Assembly (NCBI RefSeq): GCF_964340395.1
Contig: NC_135550.1
Location: forward strand, 19,819,176 to 19,883,175
Source: Glandiceps talaboti
Lineage: Eukaryota > Hemichordata > Enteropneusta > Spengelidae
Direction of reading: 5' to 3'
Length of the DNA stretch: 64,000 nt
Under the pieces are notes generated by a model, which saw nothing but the letters and a program-made list of their open reading frames with translations, was not told where the DNA came from and made no database searches. The translations under genes were made by a program, and so were the position numbers. Within the stretch, counting starts at the first letter, position 1; each line of letters starts with the position of its first letter. This document shows, piece after piece, positions 1 through 13,900 of the stretch.

Positions 1-472
1 TGTTAATTAGAGGGCTATTTAAAAGAGTAGTGTAATAAGATGTGATTCATTGGGAGGTGCTGATTTTTAGGTGTGGACCCCAAAAAAACCCATTTGATTG
101 CACCATACTATGTGTACTGCTACATAAATGTGTTTACCAACAGATGATTCAATACTGTGAAGGGTGTACAGTAGTATGAATAAGTTGTTATATTTTGCAA
201 AAGTTCTAAAAAAAACTTTCACAGTTACAGCTAGTGCAGCTTTAATAATCAAACCCTTTTTGTACTCATTCACTACTGATAGTATACTAAAGTAGGTGTC
301 ATATTACTAGTTTCAACCAACACTATAATTTTAATATATTTTCCTCCTTTTCGTTGCATTTTAACTATTCTATTATATCTATGTTATACATTGTAAAATT
401 TCTCAATTTGCCAATAACTTCTTTGTAGATAGATACAGGAGTTTTTCATATCTCTCTTTGTTCTTTTTGCAG
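1..472 (+). other. Intron 5' of the PAS-A exon of the NPAS3-like gene (partial)
   Basis: AT-rich sequence ending in a pyrimidine-rich tract and TTTTTGCAG acceptor directly before the first recognisable exon. No bHLH-coding exon is visible here, so the start of the gene lies beyond the left edge. Nothing else is recognised. Confidence 0.8.
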
Positions 473-562
473 TCACTGGATGGTTTCCTATTTGCCCTGA
501 CCAGTGATGGACGGTTCCTTTACATTTCAGAAACAGTGTCTATCTACTTGGGACTATCACAG
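473..562 (+). CDS. NPAS3: NPAS3-like exon: start of PAS-A
   Basis: 90 nt, 30 codons, flanked by TTTTTGCAG and GTAACG. It encodes SLDGFLFAL through YLGLSQ, the first strands of PAS-A, which is nearly invariant in the family. It starts and ends in phase 0, so the missing upstream exon must end on a codon boundary. Confidence 0.95.
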
Positions 563-3500
563 GTAACGATTAATTGCATTGTAAATTTTTGCTGTCACAT
601 TTTTCTGTTCTCTTTTCTCCATATTTATTGTTTGTTGTCATGTCTCATGTAGTTGGTTTCTATGTCTTGTTAAATATTATCTTGAGTTGGTAAATATCCC
701 TGTTGAAATGATGGTATTTGAAGTGCAAACATTTAATACTTAATCGTGACCGACACATTTGCAAGTACTTTTCCCGCTCAAAATTTCAGCACCAAATTTT
801 TTTTTTGTCAATTTGATATGTGCTCATTAAAATATGTAAAGAATTGAAATCCATAATACAGAGAATGTTATCTTGTTCATAAAAAAGTATGCATATTAAT
901 ATTTTTTGCAGCAAACACGAAAAAAAAGACAAAGCAACATGCACTGTAGAGTTACTTTCCGTAGTTAAATATTAAAAGTGAAAATTTTAAATTCAGCGTC
1001 TACATCCAAAATAAATTCAAATTAGTTTGATTTGTAAAGTCTCCAAAGACTATCGTAAAGAATTTATGAACTCCTAAATGGGAGGGTACTACACTCACAT
1101 AAGATAAGAAATTCATTCAATCTTGATATGTTTATTAAATTTTAATCACTAAAGAAAAATAAAAACAAGTAAAAACCTCAGTTTCAAATGGTTGGAAGTT
1201 ATCCTCAAGAATTCAAGATAATTATGCAGAAATCCAACTATTTTAGATTTTTGAAAATATAAATTTATGATTTAATCATACAATTTTGCTGGCTGTACAT
1301 TGTTCTGGAAATAATCAAATATTAAGTTCAAATTGTATAGTTTCAATGTCCTTTTCAGCAACTAAAACTAGAAAAGAGTACTAAAAATGCTAAAAGTGAA
1401 AGCTGTGAATTGAGTCAGTGTGCCTTGATGAAACAGTGACACTAAGATCACCCGATATCGCTACTGTTGACTCTATTATTCCTACACTCCGATATTGTTG
1501 ACTCAATAATTCTTTGCTAAATTGACCCAAGCTTCATATATCCAGAATAAATGGCTAATCCATGGCCTTGAGGCAGGAAGATCTTAAATTATGGCTTTAA
1601 TATCTTCTAAAATGTTTCACTATTGACATGATAGGGGGGCAATCTACCTAAGGTGAAATGCTTCCATATGGGATGAATTTCATATCGGTTCTATATTTAA
1701 ATAACGTAGTCGCCTGCAGGCTTCAACAGATTGTCATGTCACTTTCCTGCTGTATTGTGACTTTGCACGTAGGGAGGCTGCTGAAACAACGATTTTATTG
1801 TCACTTACGTCGACAGGCTGCTTGCCAACATAGTTTGACGTAAATATGGTAATGCAGTTTTTTGATGGCTAATTTTTGCATGTTGATAAGATCAAGCAAA
1901 TTCACAAAATGTCGAACGATATTCCCCTTTGAATTGCTAATACTCTCGATGAACACAGATTGGATTAAAAACTTAATAATACACACTACTCAAAATAAGT
2001 GTTTTCTGACATAAATAACTTGTTCTTTTTATCCTCATTTTTCAATAATTTCTTTCAAGAAGTATTTACTTTTATAAGTTATTATTGAAAATGACAAAAA
2101 ATTCTAAAATATCTAAAACTGAGCATAATTTTTTTCATAAAAATTAGTGATAAGAACATTGAGATAACATGTGTTACAGTTATAAAAAACCACTATATTT
2201 TTTGAAAATATCAAAATTATGCATAATTTATTTTGTAACAGTAACTTTTGAGAATATTCATATTCTATATCTAAAAGATCAGAAAACTCCCAAATTTTAG
2301 TAAAGTGTCCAAAATTATGTAATTTTTCTCTATAAATAACTTTTGAACTATTTATTTTCTAAATTGTACAATAAAATGGAATCCACACATTTTCAAAACA
2401 TCGCTATATACTTCATTCTGTGAAATTTTTTTTCATTGTCCAAAATTTTGCCGTATGTTGCTTCTGTTTACAGCCATAACCAATAAGCATTGTTACCAAA
2501 CCCAAATCCTTCTCATCAAAATCTGAAGTCCGTCTCAAAAACACTAAAAATAACAAATTTAGTTTTTGTAGTGTAAATTTTTCAATTGTGTATGCTGTAA
2601 AAGATTTATGATACTTAGTGAGCAGTCAGATGTCGGGTTTTTTTCCCGCCAGCGACAGTAGTGTATTTGGGAAGGGCATAGATTTATGGCATATAAGATG
2701 AAGACTTGACAAACAGCCTTGACATCCATTACTTGCTACATGACCACACACCCGTTAATCTACGCTGACAGAAATGTAAAGGTATAATTCCTGGGGACAG
2801 GCTAGGTGTAATTTTGCGTATCTCCAAAACATGTTATGTTATCTTTTGTTGGCCACACAAGAAAATCGTTAGCCTTTGTGCAGCTAATATACCTATCCAT
2901 TCGACACTTTCAAAGCAGTCTTATAGGGGAATGATTGGGGCAATAAAAATAACACAGATGACTAAATTTGCCTTTTATGATTTTGTTTTGGCTGCTGAAT
3001 TAGGTGACTTTTCTTGTATGGAAATGAACAAAATGGGCAAATTACAATGACTTCTAGCTAAAAAGTGTTGTGGAGTCTTTTTCATTTTGGCAACGGAGTT
3101 CTTTTTTCCAGAAATTGTGTGCTGACAAAAGAAATGTTAAATTGTGATTAGACATAAGTAAAATGTCAGCATTTGTGGCTACTTTCATGAGATTAAAGTC
3201 ACAAAGAAGACAGGTGGAAAGAAAAAAAAACAGCCTTCCTGGGAGTCTTAAAGACTTTTTGCAACAACTTTCAAAGACATTTTAAAGGGAATGAGAAAGT
3301 ATTGTCATTACTATACTTGCCTTATAAAGACTAATTCCTGTCAGTAGTACATCCCTAACAATGCTGACAAGACATCAGCTAATATTTGGGGATCTGTTTC
3401 CAATTTTTTTTTTTAAAACCTCTATTAGTAAAGATTTTCACTTGTAACTATGATAATGAGCCCGGTACATTTGTACACATTTGTACAAAACTAAGATTGA

Positions 3501-6500
3501 TTTCAAAGAATTGTCTGTTACAATATCACGATATATGTAATTTCAAAAACCATATATTTCTCTGTTGAATAAAAAAAATTTATAGAGGTAGAAAAACAAG
3601 AAGAAAAGCAGATGAAATGGGAGTATAAGATTTAGGTGGTTGAATGACACAGCTGAGAATGGCAATTACGGTGTGTGCTATGATAGAGGGTAGCGACTTC
3701 TACTTACTACTGCTGGATGACTATATGATGATGTGACGTGAAGATACGCATAAAGTATCAAAAGATACAACGATAAAAACCCTGATAAAGATTCCCACTG
3801 AAAATAGACATCTAATAAATGGTTGGCAGGCTTGATAGATTACAGTTGTGAAGCCTCCCATGACAACTGATGGAAACATGTGGCCGGCACTACCATAATG
3901 GAGGTCGGGACCCACCACTTGTACTCTACAAATCTTGTGCTATGATAAATATGAAAATGATGGAGGTAGAGGTGGAACATAGACTTGGTGATAACACTGC
4001 ACTAGATCAAAGAGAAAAAGGAATTAGCTAACTTTAATTACGGGTCAGAAGGTCAAAACACTAGAATTGTACTTAACTGGAGAAGGATAGCTGAGATTGA
4101 TAGAAAAGAGTGGAAGTCAGCGACTGATAGGCAAGCAAACGTTACTCTACTTGTGCATTAAGATGTTTACAAGGAAGTCCTCAGGGTATAGGTCAAAGCA
4201 CAGGGCAGCCCTAAGTGTCTCTCTATCTCACCGTGTCTGGACCAACCTTTACATAGCCAAACCATCCGGGAATAAGATCAAAAGCCACCGGCAGAGCTAC
4301 GGGAAGTAGACCGATTGCCCTCTACCAGCTTTACTGACATTCTAGCTAAGATAAGTCGTTCCAATTACTTTAATTACATTAATTATGAGAACGATATTCC
4401 TCTTTGGAAATAATGACAACCTAAACTGGGACTGCCTAGTAATGAGTTGCAGAAGTTGTAAAAAAAAAAAAAAAAGATTTCAGTAGGAACTGGTCAAGTG
4501 GAAGCTAAACCATCAAGGAGACACTCACCGTGTCTTCTTTTAATTCCTTCCACTTTGTGTTGGTTGCAGATTTTTAATAAGATGAAAGCCCTTCAAATGC
4601 AAGGCCTTTTAAGGCAGAAGAGAAACGATATAGCGTAGTTTAATATAAGTACACACGTCGGAGGTGACGTAAAACTCAACATCAAGTACTTCACAACAGT
4701 CCAGTAATGTAATGTAATTCAGGATACACGTATACTACTATATTACATTTTCCAAGCAATTTCAACTCCAATTTCCTGAAAAGGTGGCAGAAAGTCACAG
4801 AATTTAGCAGGCTTGAAATTCTCTCTGTCAATCGAATGAAACACTTAGTAGGGAATAAACCAACAGGGATTGTGATGTGTACGACATACGTACATCCTGG
4901 AAAATGCCAAAAAAAAAAAAAAAAAATTAAAAATAAGAAGCAAAACAGAACAAAGCAAAATCCTTTGAGTCTAAATAGATGTATACGCGCTACGGTTGTG
5001 TACCACCACAGTTGATATATACTAAAAACAGATTACTGTTGAAAATCAATGAATCAATAGTCTTACATGTTTGCACATCTATTTCCAATTTTCATGCTTG
5101 GCTTCAGCAAAAATATCAATGAGAATTGATATACAGCAATCAAAGATGTGAAATGAAGCTGATTAGACATGGTCCATAGACACAGGTCTGACTTGTAACA
5201 TGTATGGCTAACTAGTAATTGGCAAGATCAAAAGTTATGGCCGTTTAAACTCAATACCATTGATTCTTGTCTTTGACTTTATCTGCTGAATTTAGAAGTT
5301 GTAAAAAATGTGAGCATCAGTTAATTATAACTTGACATGTTTATGACACCCAGCTTCTTGCATTATGCTTTCTAGAGGTATAAATTTCACTTTAGTGAAA
5401 TCAACATGGGCGATTTATTTCTCTCAATGTGCAGATCAACAGCTGGGTCATTCAGTTTAATTGAGGGAAATAAGATCATGAACCCTTGTTCGAAATGAAC
5501 AAGGTGTACGTATGATGCACTGCTACTTCTCATTCATCACCACTTTGTTTCAACACAAAAGTAGAAATAAATAGGCTTTTTGTCACCTCAAGTTTTAAAT
5601 AACCATGCATTGTATTTGTGTTGGGATTAAATGGTATATGTTTTCAAATTCAACAGTAGAATTTGCTTGCTCTTCTGAGTTTCTTACATGTTCTCATTAA
5701 AACAGTAATTGATGACCTCATAATTGGAATAGAATTTGATTGGTCAAAAGTTTCATTCTATTGTCTTGCCACTGACCAATCAGAGGTCAGTGATTGAAAA
5801 GTTTCTTTGTGCATTTATGACAGTACAGTAAATTGCAAAAGTATTTGTAAAAGTCAAATCAATGTAAAATATGATGACAGATTTACAGATGTTTCTTTTG
5901 TTGTTTGGACAAGTCAAAACAGTGTCAGTACATTGTCATGTGATAATTTTCCACAGAGCTATGTACTGTGATATCACAGACAAGTAAGAACTGAGGCTAC
6001 TTACTTGTCTATGGTGATATGGACAAGACACTAGTCGTGATATATGATGTTAAGATTGTTTGTTTATTTGTTGTGACTTTGCTAGGTTGAACTGACAGGC
6101 AGTACTGTATTTGACTATGTACATCCTGGTGATCATGCAGAGTTAGCTGAGCAGCTAGGAATGAAACTTCCGCCTAAAGCCTCCTCCAGTACCAATACTG
6201 AAGCTACCAGTGGTAGTGGTAGTAGTAGTACAGCTAGTACACCTACAGTTTCTTCCCCACAGATGCCCCAGCAAGGTAAGACAAACACTAGGTGTATGTC
6301 GATCATTGTCATATATACTGGGAAGAAAGACCTCTACACTTTTATTTATCTATAACTTACAAAACACAGTGTATTATGTTTCGTGGTGTATACATGACAT
6401 TAATGGTTCCATAATTGTTTTTAAAAAATTGATTTCAGTGTGTCAAATGAAAGTGGTGTGGTGTAGTGTGATGTGATGTGATGTGATGTGGTGTGGTGTG

Positions 6501-8731
6501 GTGTGGTGTGATGTGATGTGATGTGATGGTGTGTTTCAGTTTGGTTCGGTTTGGTGTAATGCAATGTAGTGTGGTGTGATGTGGTGTGGTGTAATGGTGT
6601 GGTGTGGTGTGATGTGATGTGGTGTAATGGTGTGGTGTGGTGTGGTTCGGTTTGGTTTGGTGTAATGCACTGTAGTGTGGTGTGCTGTGTGGTGTGGTGT
6701 GGTGTAATGGTGTGGTTTGATGTGATGTGGTGTAATGTGGTATGGTGTCGTGGTATAGAAAGATATACAACATCAAAAAATGCCACTACAACCTGAATCT
6801 AAGGGCTTGCAGTCGATCCTGATTACATAAATCATTGTTTCCAAAGTTTTCCCAAATATTCAGTCAAAATAGCACATCATAGTATCATATTTTACCAACT
6901 GAACTATAAATCCACTATAGACACAAAACCAAAAAGGTGATAATGACATAAAATTATGATTTTTTTTTTAACAAAGTAAATTAGAAAGAATAAATCATAA
7001 ATAAACAGAAAATTATCAGTTACATGTTTTATTATTGATGTATGAAATATTTAACAAATCAGGTAACTTGTAAGTTGGTAGTAGAACAAGGGTATACAAA
7101 ATGATGGTCATTTGCCACTGTCAATTCTCAGAACTCAGATGTATATAAAACTGAAGAAGACCTTCCATGTGGGAGTTGAAACATTTGATAATGAAGTCTT
7201 AACATAGACTAAAGGATTGACTTGTCGAGTTTTTTTTTATCAAACCCAATTTTACTCATCTCAAGTCCATGTCTCCTAATTGGTTCGTCAATTTGTAGTT
7301 AGAACTGATGAGTTCTTAGGTTATCGACATTTTCACCAGTAAAACATGTTTGGTAGTTGAGGCCAATCAAGGCAGAAATAATGTACAGGCTAATAGATGG
7401 GTTGTTATGTCCGTATCATAATGTCAAATTTGGAGGAGAGCAGTCTGTAATAATATATCCATAGAGATGTTGTTTAATGACATTTACCAGTACTCTATGG
7501 TAAAAAATTCAAAATGATGAATTTTTCAACGTCAAAACTCAATTGAAAAGCATATGATGATTTGTATGTACATGTCACTTAAATGTGTACAAAATTGTAA
7601 AAAAAATGGAAAGAATACAATGTCAGATTTAAATCTGAATTTTTAAAAAAACAACTTCATTATCTGTCTGAATTATTCCACCTCACAGTACTTGTATTTG
7701 CAGCATTCAAACCTCCAGTCAACTATATTGCACAGCAGTGTCCTAGGTGTATGAAGTTATAGACATGTCATGTGACAGTCATGTGACAAATGTACTTTTC
7801 ATTCTTGTTTTTTGACTGCATAGTTATTGTGATAGATACATGAATCAGATCAGTACATGCAGTGTTTGTCATTAATTAGTCTGGAAAGTCACACTTGTCA
7901 CAAAACTTTGAGACATGTCATGTGACAGTCATGTGACAAATGTACATTTCATTCTTGTTTTGATCGCATGCTCATTGTGATAAATACATGAATCAGTACA
8001 TGCAGTGTTTGTCATTAATTAGTCTGGACAGTCACACTTGTCACCTTACATTCTACTAATCTAAGGAAGTGTCTTCATCGCCTACTACGGACACAAGCTC
8101 ACTCAGCAAGTCAAGTAAAGCAAAATGTATTTCTTTTCAAATGTGAAATGACTGAACACCTAAGCTCCTAGTATTATGCAATACTTTGGGTTGTCACCTT
8201 GTGCAGTAAAAATTATAGATGTGAAGTGACTATATAGTTTACAGGACTGTCAGAAGAGAAAGCTGACATATAGATGTCCGTATATATAATTCCCTGATTA
8301 TTGTAGCCAGCAAATAGCATCAGATAGTGAACAGTGTCTGTGAATGCAATATTATGTAGGAAAAAACATTGTAATCGAGAGCATAATGCATTTAGTATTT
8401 TGAATTTCTCTTCTAACTTCTTGGTAAATGTTGAAGATTGGTTTTATCATTCTAGCATTCTTGTATATTATACTTTGTTCGGCACCTTTTGCCGTTTTTG
8501 AATTATGATGGCCATTTATAATTTATTTTATTATTAATACTTTTATTAATTTGCATTTATTTCCACGTGTCTAATACATTTATATAGAGGAGAATTTATG
8601 CATGTATATGATTGTGTGTCTATGTCTATTTTTGACTACATATACATACATGTACATATTATGTATGTATGTATGTATGGGTGGCTGGATGGATGGATGG
8701 ATGGATGGATGTATGTATGTATGTATGTATG

Positions 8732-8762
<31 letters not shown>

Positions 8763-10902
8763 TATGGATGTGTGTCAGCATGTATACATATGTGTGTGCA
8801 TAATGTATGTGTCACTGAATATATATGTCTCGAGTGTTTATACTGTATGTATGTATGTGTGTGTGTGTGTGTGTAAATACATATGTGTGCGTACATAAAA
8901 CTAAAACAAATCTACATGTACTCGTAATTATGCTGATCCTGTCTGATTGTCCTAAAACATTAACGCTACAGCCTCTGAACTTTTCACGTTGTCATTAGTG
9001 AATGTTGATGATAGGGCTGGGTGATGAGAGACTGTGAAACAGACAGACTTTGTCTGATGAGGGTGTCACTTTCCATTGTATCAGTGTGTGATAGAGGTCT
9101 TAAATTAGTAACTACCCCCACTCGTAAAAATCAAAGACTTTTATACATGTGATCAAGCAAGCACAGAAAATGACAGGGAATGAATGCGATTAAAGCCAGC
9201 TAAGCCTCATTCCTCCCAAGTGATTCATTTATTTTCACTGTGTCTTGTATTGAAACCCATTTGTCAGTGTCATTCGTTGGCTTTGGCCCCTTCACTAGAC
9301 ATACAATTTGCAGTCATATATAGTTAACTGTACATGTACTGTAATAATGATTGTAGCATCGCAGAACACTTGACCCTTCACCTTTGCCACCGTTACATGC
9401 CTGTTGATCACTTTGCAAATTTCACCTACTACAGATGCATGTCAGGTTTTCATTGGTCAATGAATGCCTGGACATAGTAGATCTGAGTAATAAACCAATC
9501 ACATCGTGTTTGATATCTTGCGGCATGATATACCTTTCTCAAACAAGAACTATTGTTTCAACTGCAATCCCAATGATTAACTTTGAAAAAAAATCGAGTT
9601 TTTGAGATGATATTGTAGTGTCTGTATACCAAATCTTAGAATCCCTACTGTTTTAATTTATCAGCTGTGACTAAGGTTCTATGACGATTATGTTTTCTAT
9701 TGTAAGCATATGAACATCTAGACTTGTAAAATGTTGTGGTTTGTTTTTTTGTATTTCGTAAAGTGGATTGTAACTAAATGGAGACTGCATGCACACAAGT
9801 CCAAGATTTCTTTTAAAAATAAAGAGTTAAGTCTCACGAAAGACAAAAAACTTCTTCAACAAGTGACTACTAACATTGATTTTTTTTTTACCAATACCAC
9901 AACAAAAGTTCTAAAAAAAATTCTGCAAAACTTAAATCTAAGCTTGTAAAATATACAAGAAGTCAATGCACTTATAGTTTTATTCAAATACCCATAACTA
10001 GTGTGATATCCTTAATATATATATATATATATTAATAACATTTGCCATCTTTCTCTTAAATCTTTTGAGAAGGGCAAGAAAATCCACATTATCTTTCAAA
10101 ATATAATCATTTGTTGATTGTAAAGTTCTGTCATTACTCGGCTTATACATCAAGATAAATCTGTGGTTGTCGTGAATTTCTGACATTTTTTACTACATCG
10201 GTAAATTACTCATCACAAGAAGTCAAATAACGTGTACCGTATTTCCAGTGTGTCAACAGTGTAGTATTAGTTCTCATACTGACTCAAATATTTATGGCTT
10301 TTTTTGTGTGTGAGTTTTTCTTGTTTTATTTTCCCAATATGTCATCCCTAAATGTTCACAACCAGATAAACAGATGTTTGATACTAAATATTAACAAGAG
10401 ACAGGTTATTTCAGTCAGAATAACAAAACAAACAGCTGATGTTTGGTGAAAATATAAATAGCAAAGCTGAGGTTGTTATAACCAAAGGATAGACCAAAGG
10501 AACTGCAAGAGACAATAGAAACATGGCAGGTTTTCCAAATAAGGCATCTTTATGAATATGTATGAGCTGAGATTTGGCAGTGAAACAGACAAGTTACACA
10601 TGGGACAAGTGTTAGAAGCTGTGTAACTACATAGAGACTAGACTAGATGCATTTAGAAAGCCAAGATTTGCAATCCCACCAGTGTTAAAGTCATACAATC
10701 ACAATATTCTACAAGTTCCTCAAGGTATTCTGTCCAAATCTATCTCAACTTGTGACTGCTTCTACAATCAATACGAAGATCATGATTACCATGGAGAAAC
10801 TGACTATCAAACTGTGTTAGGTCGATATGGTCATGGTGTGACTTAATTTCTGGTAATGTGGTATATCACGTCATACCAAACATTTACAATTTACTCATCA
10901 GT

Positions 10903-10933
<31 letters not shown>

Positions 10934-13900
10934 GCAAGTTCAAGTTTAAGATTTGCATGAAACTTTATAAAACATTAAAAACAAGAGCTTGTCTTATATG
11001 TAACAAAATTTTGATATTCACTTTTTTTGATACACACAAATATATGACTAAATTTCATAAAATTAACATAGCTAAATTATAAATATTTTATTTTCACTGA
11101 AAAAGTCTTGAAGTTTCATAAAATCATTCTGGAACAGGTTTTTTTTTTTTTATTAATGATAATATTCAAAATATCACTCCTGATGTAATGAATTTGTTAT
11201 AAAAATTGTCGGTTGCTATAGGTTAGTTTCCTACACTGCTGTTCATGCATACAGATTCAAATATTTCATTCATAAAACAACAAAAGAAGTCTGTCGGTAA
11301 ATTGTTATGCTGTACATTAAAGTGGGGCTAGGAAGGATTTACACATATACTTTAACAGTTAGAATGAGATGGATGGAAGTAAAAACTTGTCAAAAGTCAT
11401 TTATAATTTTGCTGTTTAATTTTTTGACCAGTGAAGATGATTACACTAAATTACATGAAAATTTCAAATGAAAATTTCTACTTGCAGAGTCAAAACAAAT
11501 TTTTTGGAAGTGACTTTCAAATTTTTGCTGATGTCTCCTGAGTATTGTCAGGGGTGCATGAAAACTGTTATTTGATATCTATGTATAAGCAAACATGCCT
11601 TGTTTTATACTTTCATTTTTCAAATTTTGTTTTCGATTTTGCAGTGTATATATATACATATATACTCTATAAACGCATTCAAATTTTTATCAGTTGAAAG
11701 AAAGGAATCTGCAGGCACTTGTGATTTTGACCACATCCATTCAGCAGCTGTTAGTGTTACTTTAAAAGTTGCGTGACATATTATACACACACATATATAC
11801 ACACTCACAGAGCCAGATATGTGAAATCCCAAGTTTACTGTATTAAGTATACATAATGTTTAATATGCTTACTAGGATAGGTAGCATGATATGATGTGAA
11901 TTGTACGGGTCATCGGTGATCATTTTATAATTTACTTTCTATCAGACAGAAAAAGCTTTTAAAAGTTATCTATTCATAACTATAGCCTGACTCCAGTCAT
12001 GTGCACCTTAACGGTGATGTCATCATCAAAAGATGAATAATTCTAAAAATTATGATCTAAAAAGAATCTTACTACCTGATCTGAATTCTGAAATATCATA
12101 ACAGGAATAGGAATACTATAAATATTGTACAAATTTATAGATATTTCTGAAGAAAATGTATTGTTTTTTGGAGGAAAATATTTATAAAAAATTTCAGTAT
12201 GGTATTAGTTGATGAGATATGACTTGTATATTAAAGCTACATGGAAAATTGCATTGTAGATGTCATTATGGGAAAACAATTTTTTTATTTTAACATCAAT
12301 TTTGTACGGTGAATTTTGTTCTGGGCTGAACTGTATGTTGATGTTGCTATGGAAACACAATGAGTAAATTTAAGGTGTATGTTTAAACATAGACAGTCGA
12401 CTGACAGAAGTTTTTCATTTCCTTCTTTGTTTTTACTGTTTCAATTCATACAGACTAAGTTTGGGTTTTTTTCAGTTTTGTTGATCTAAGTTTGGAACTG
12501 TAAAATTATGCAGGAATGTAGATAAGGGCCAGTATAGCCAGCAAAATCAACTGGCTACTTGACAATGTTTTGTTGGCTACTTTTTCAGGAATTTGTTTGA
12601 TAATTCTTTCTTGCAACCAGTACACTTCCATCGGTAGAGACAGATTCATAGGTGTCATTCATAGATATTACTGCCTACTTTTCACATTTGATCGGTTACT
12701 TTTAAAATCAGCTACATTTCTGGTATGGTGCTCTTTTATACTTTTATGAAAGATAACTTTTAAACTGCTTCAGTACTGCTACAAAAAGAGACACGTGTAC
12801 ATCATGCTTCATGAAAACATTCAATTTTCCTTCCAAAATTCTGAGCTAGATTTTGAAATATAGTAAATAAAATATTTAGAAATATAACCAGTTTAATTTT
12901 AAGAATTGAGATCAAAAAGGATTTCACAGTCAAAGCACAAAATAAAAATGTTTGAGTTGACAGGCCGATAGACAAAATAAGGGAGAAGTGGTGTATAATA
13001 GATGCGAGCCCAGCTGGGACGTCCACTCTGCCTCACACTTCATTACGAGTGATAGGCTATAAACAGAACGCAAACAGCCATACCAAAGCCATATATTTTG
13101 AGTTAAGTAACGAAAACTTATTACAGAACAAGACCATCATGTGTAATATATTGTCCTTTTTACTGCTTACAGAATTATTAGTAATGATGAGAGACGCTTG
13201 TGGGATGCTGTTTGCTAGCATGCCTTAAGTAATGGAGACAGTACAAACTAACAAAGCATGAACGATGGCAACACCCATTAACCTTATAAAGAGCCCTTTT
13301 CTTATCGCTGATATTTCCAACTCTAACTGACAGAAAATAGCAGTCATTTCAGAAACGCATAAAAGATAGTCTTCTGATTATCTTTCCCTATAGTGTATGA
13401 TCAACAACACTCTGCAGACAGTTATGGACATAAATTTACCCAGTCACCAGGGACACATAACAGAATGACACATAATTACGGCTAGTTGGAATTTCAACAG
13501 TCTTTTTTTTTTCTCCATGTTTAACTTTACCTAGGTGATCTATGCACATTGACCCTAAATTAGTACTGTAAAAGAGGGGGAGGATGGGTTACCGAGGAAA
13601 CCAGGATGAGTTTGAAGAGCATTACTGATGTATTATAAACGGCAATCCAGCCCTGATTAGAGTCAACTAGCTATTTGAAGTAATAATTGAAAGAAAAATT
13701 TCGGAAATCAAAATAATTGAAGTTAAGTAAACACTTTGGGGAGAAAATGTAGCGGGAGCAGTTGTCATGCCGATGAAACAAGTTATTAAAGTGTCATGGT
13801 TACTAATTAGAAGTGTGATTGTATTCCTTAATAGTCTGATGACATACTGACTTGATGGATGTACACTTAACACTATAATGATTTCCATCAAATACTCGTG

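Noticed and set aside
6421-6796. Long His/Thr-rich minus-strand and Cys/Trp-rich plus-strand open frames
   Set aside because: They are six-frame products of the GTGNT minisatellite, with no codon bias, splice context or domain.
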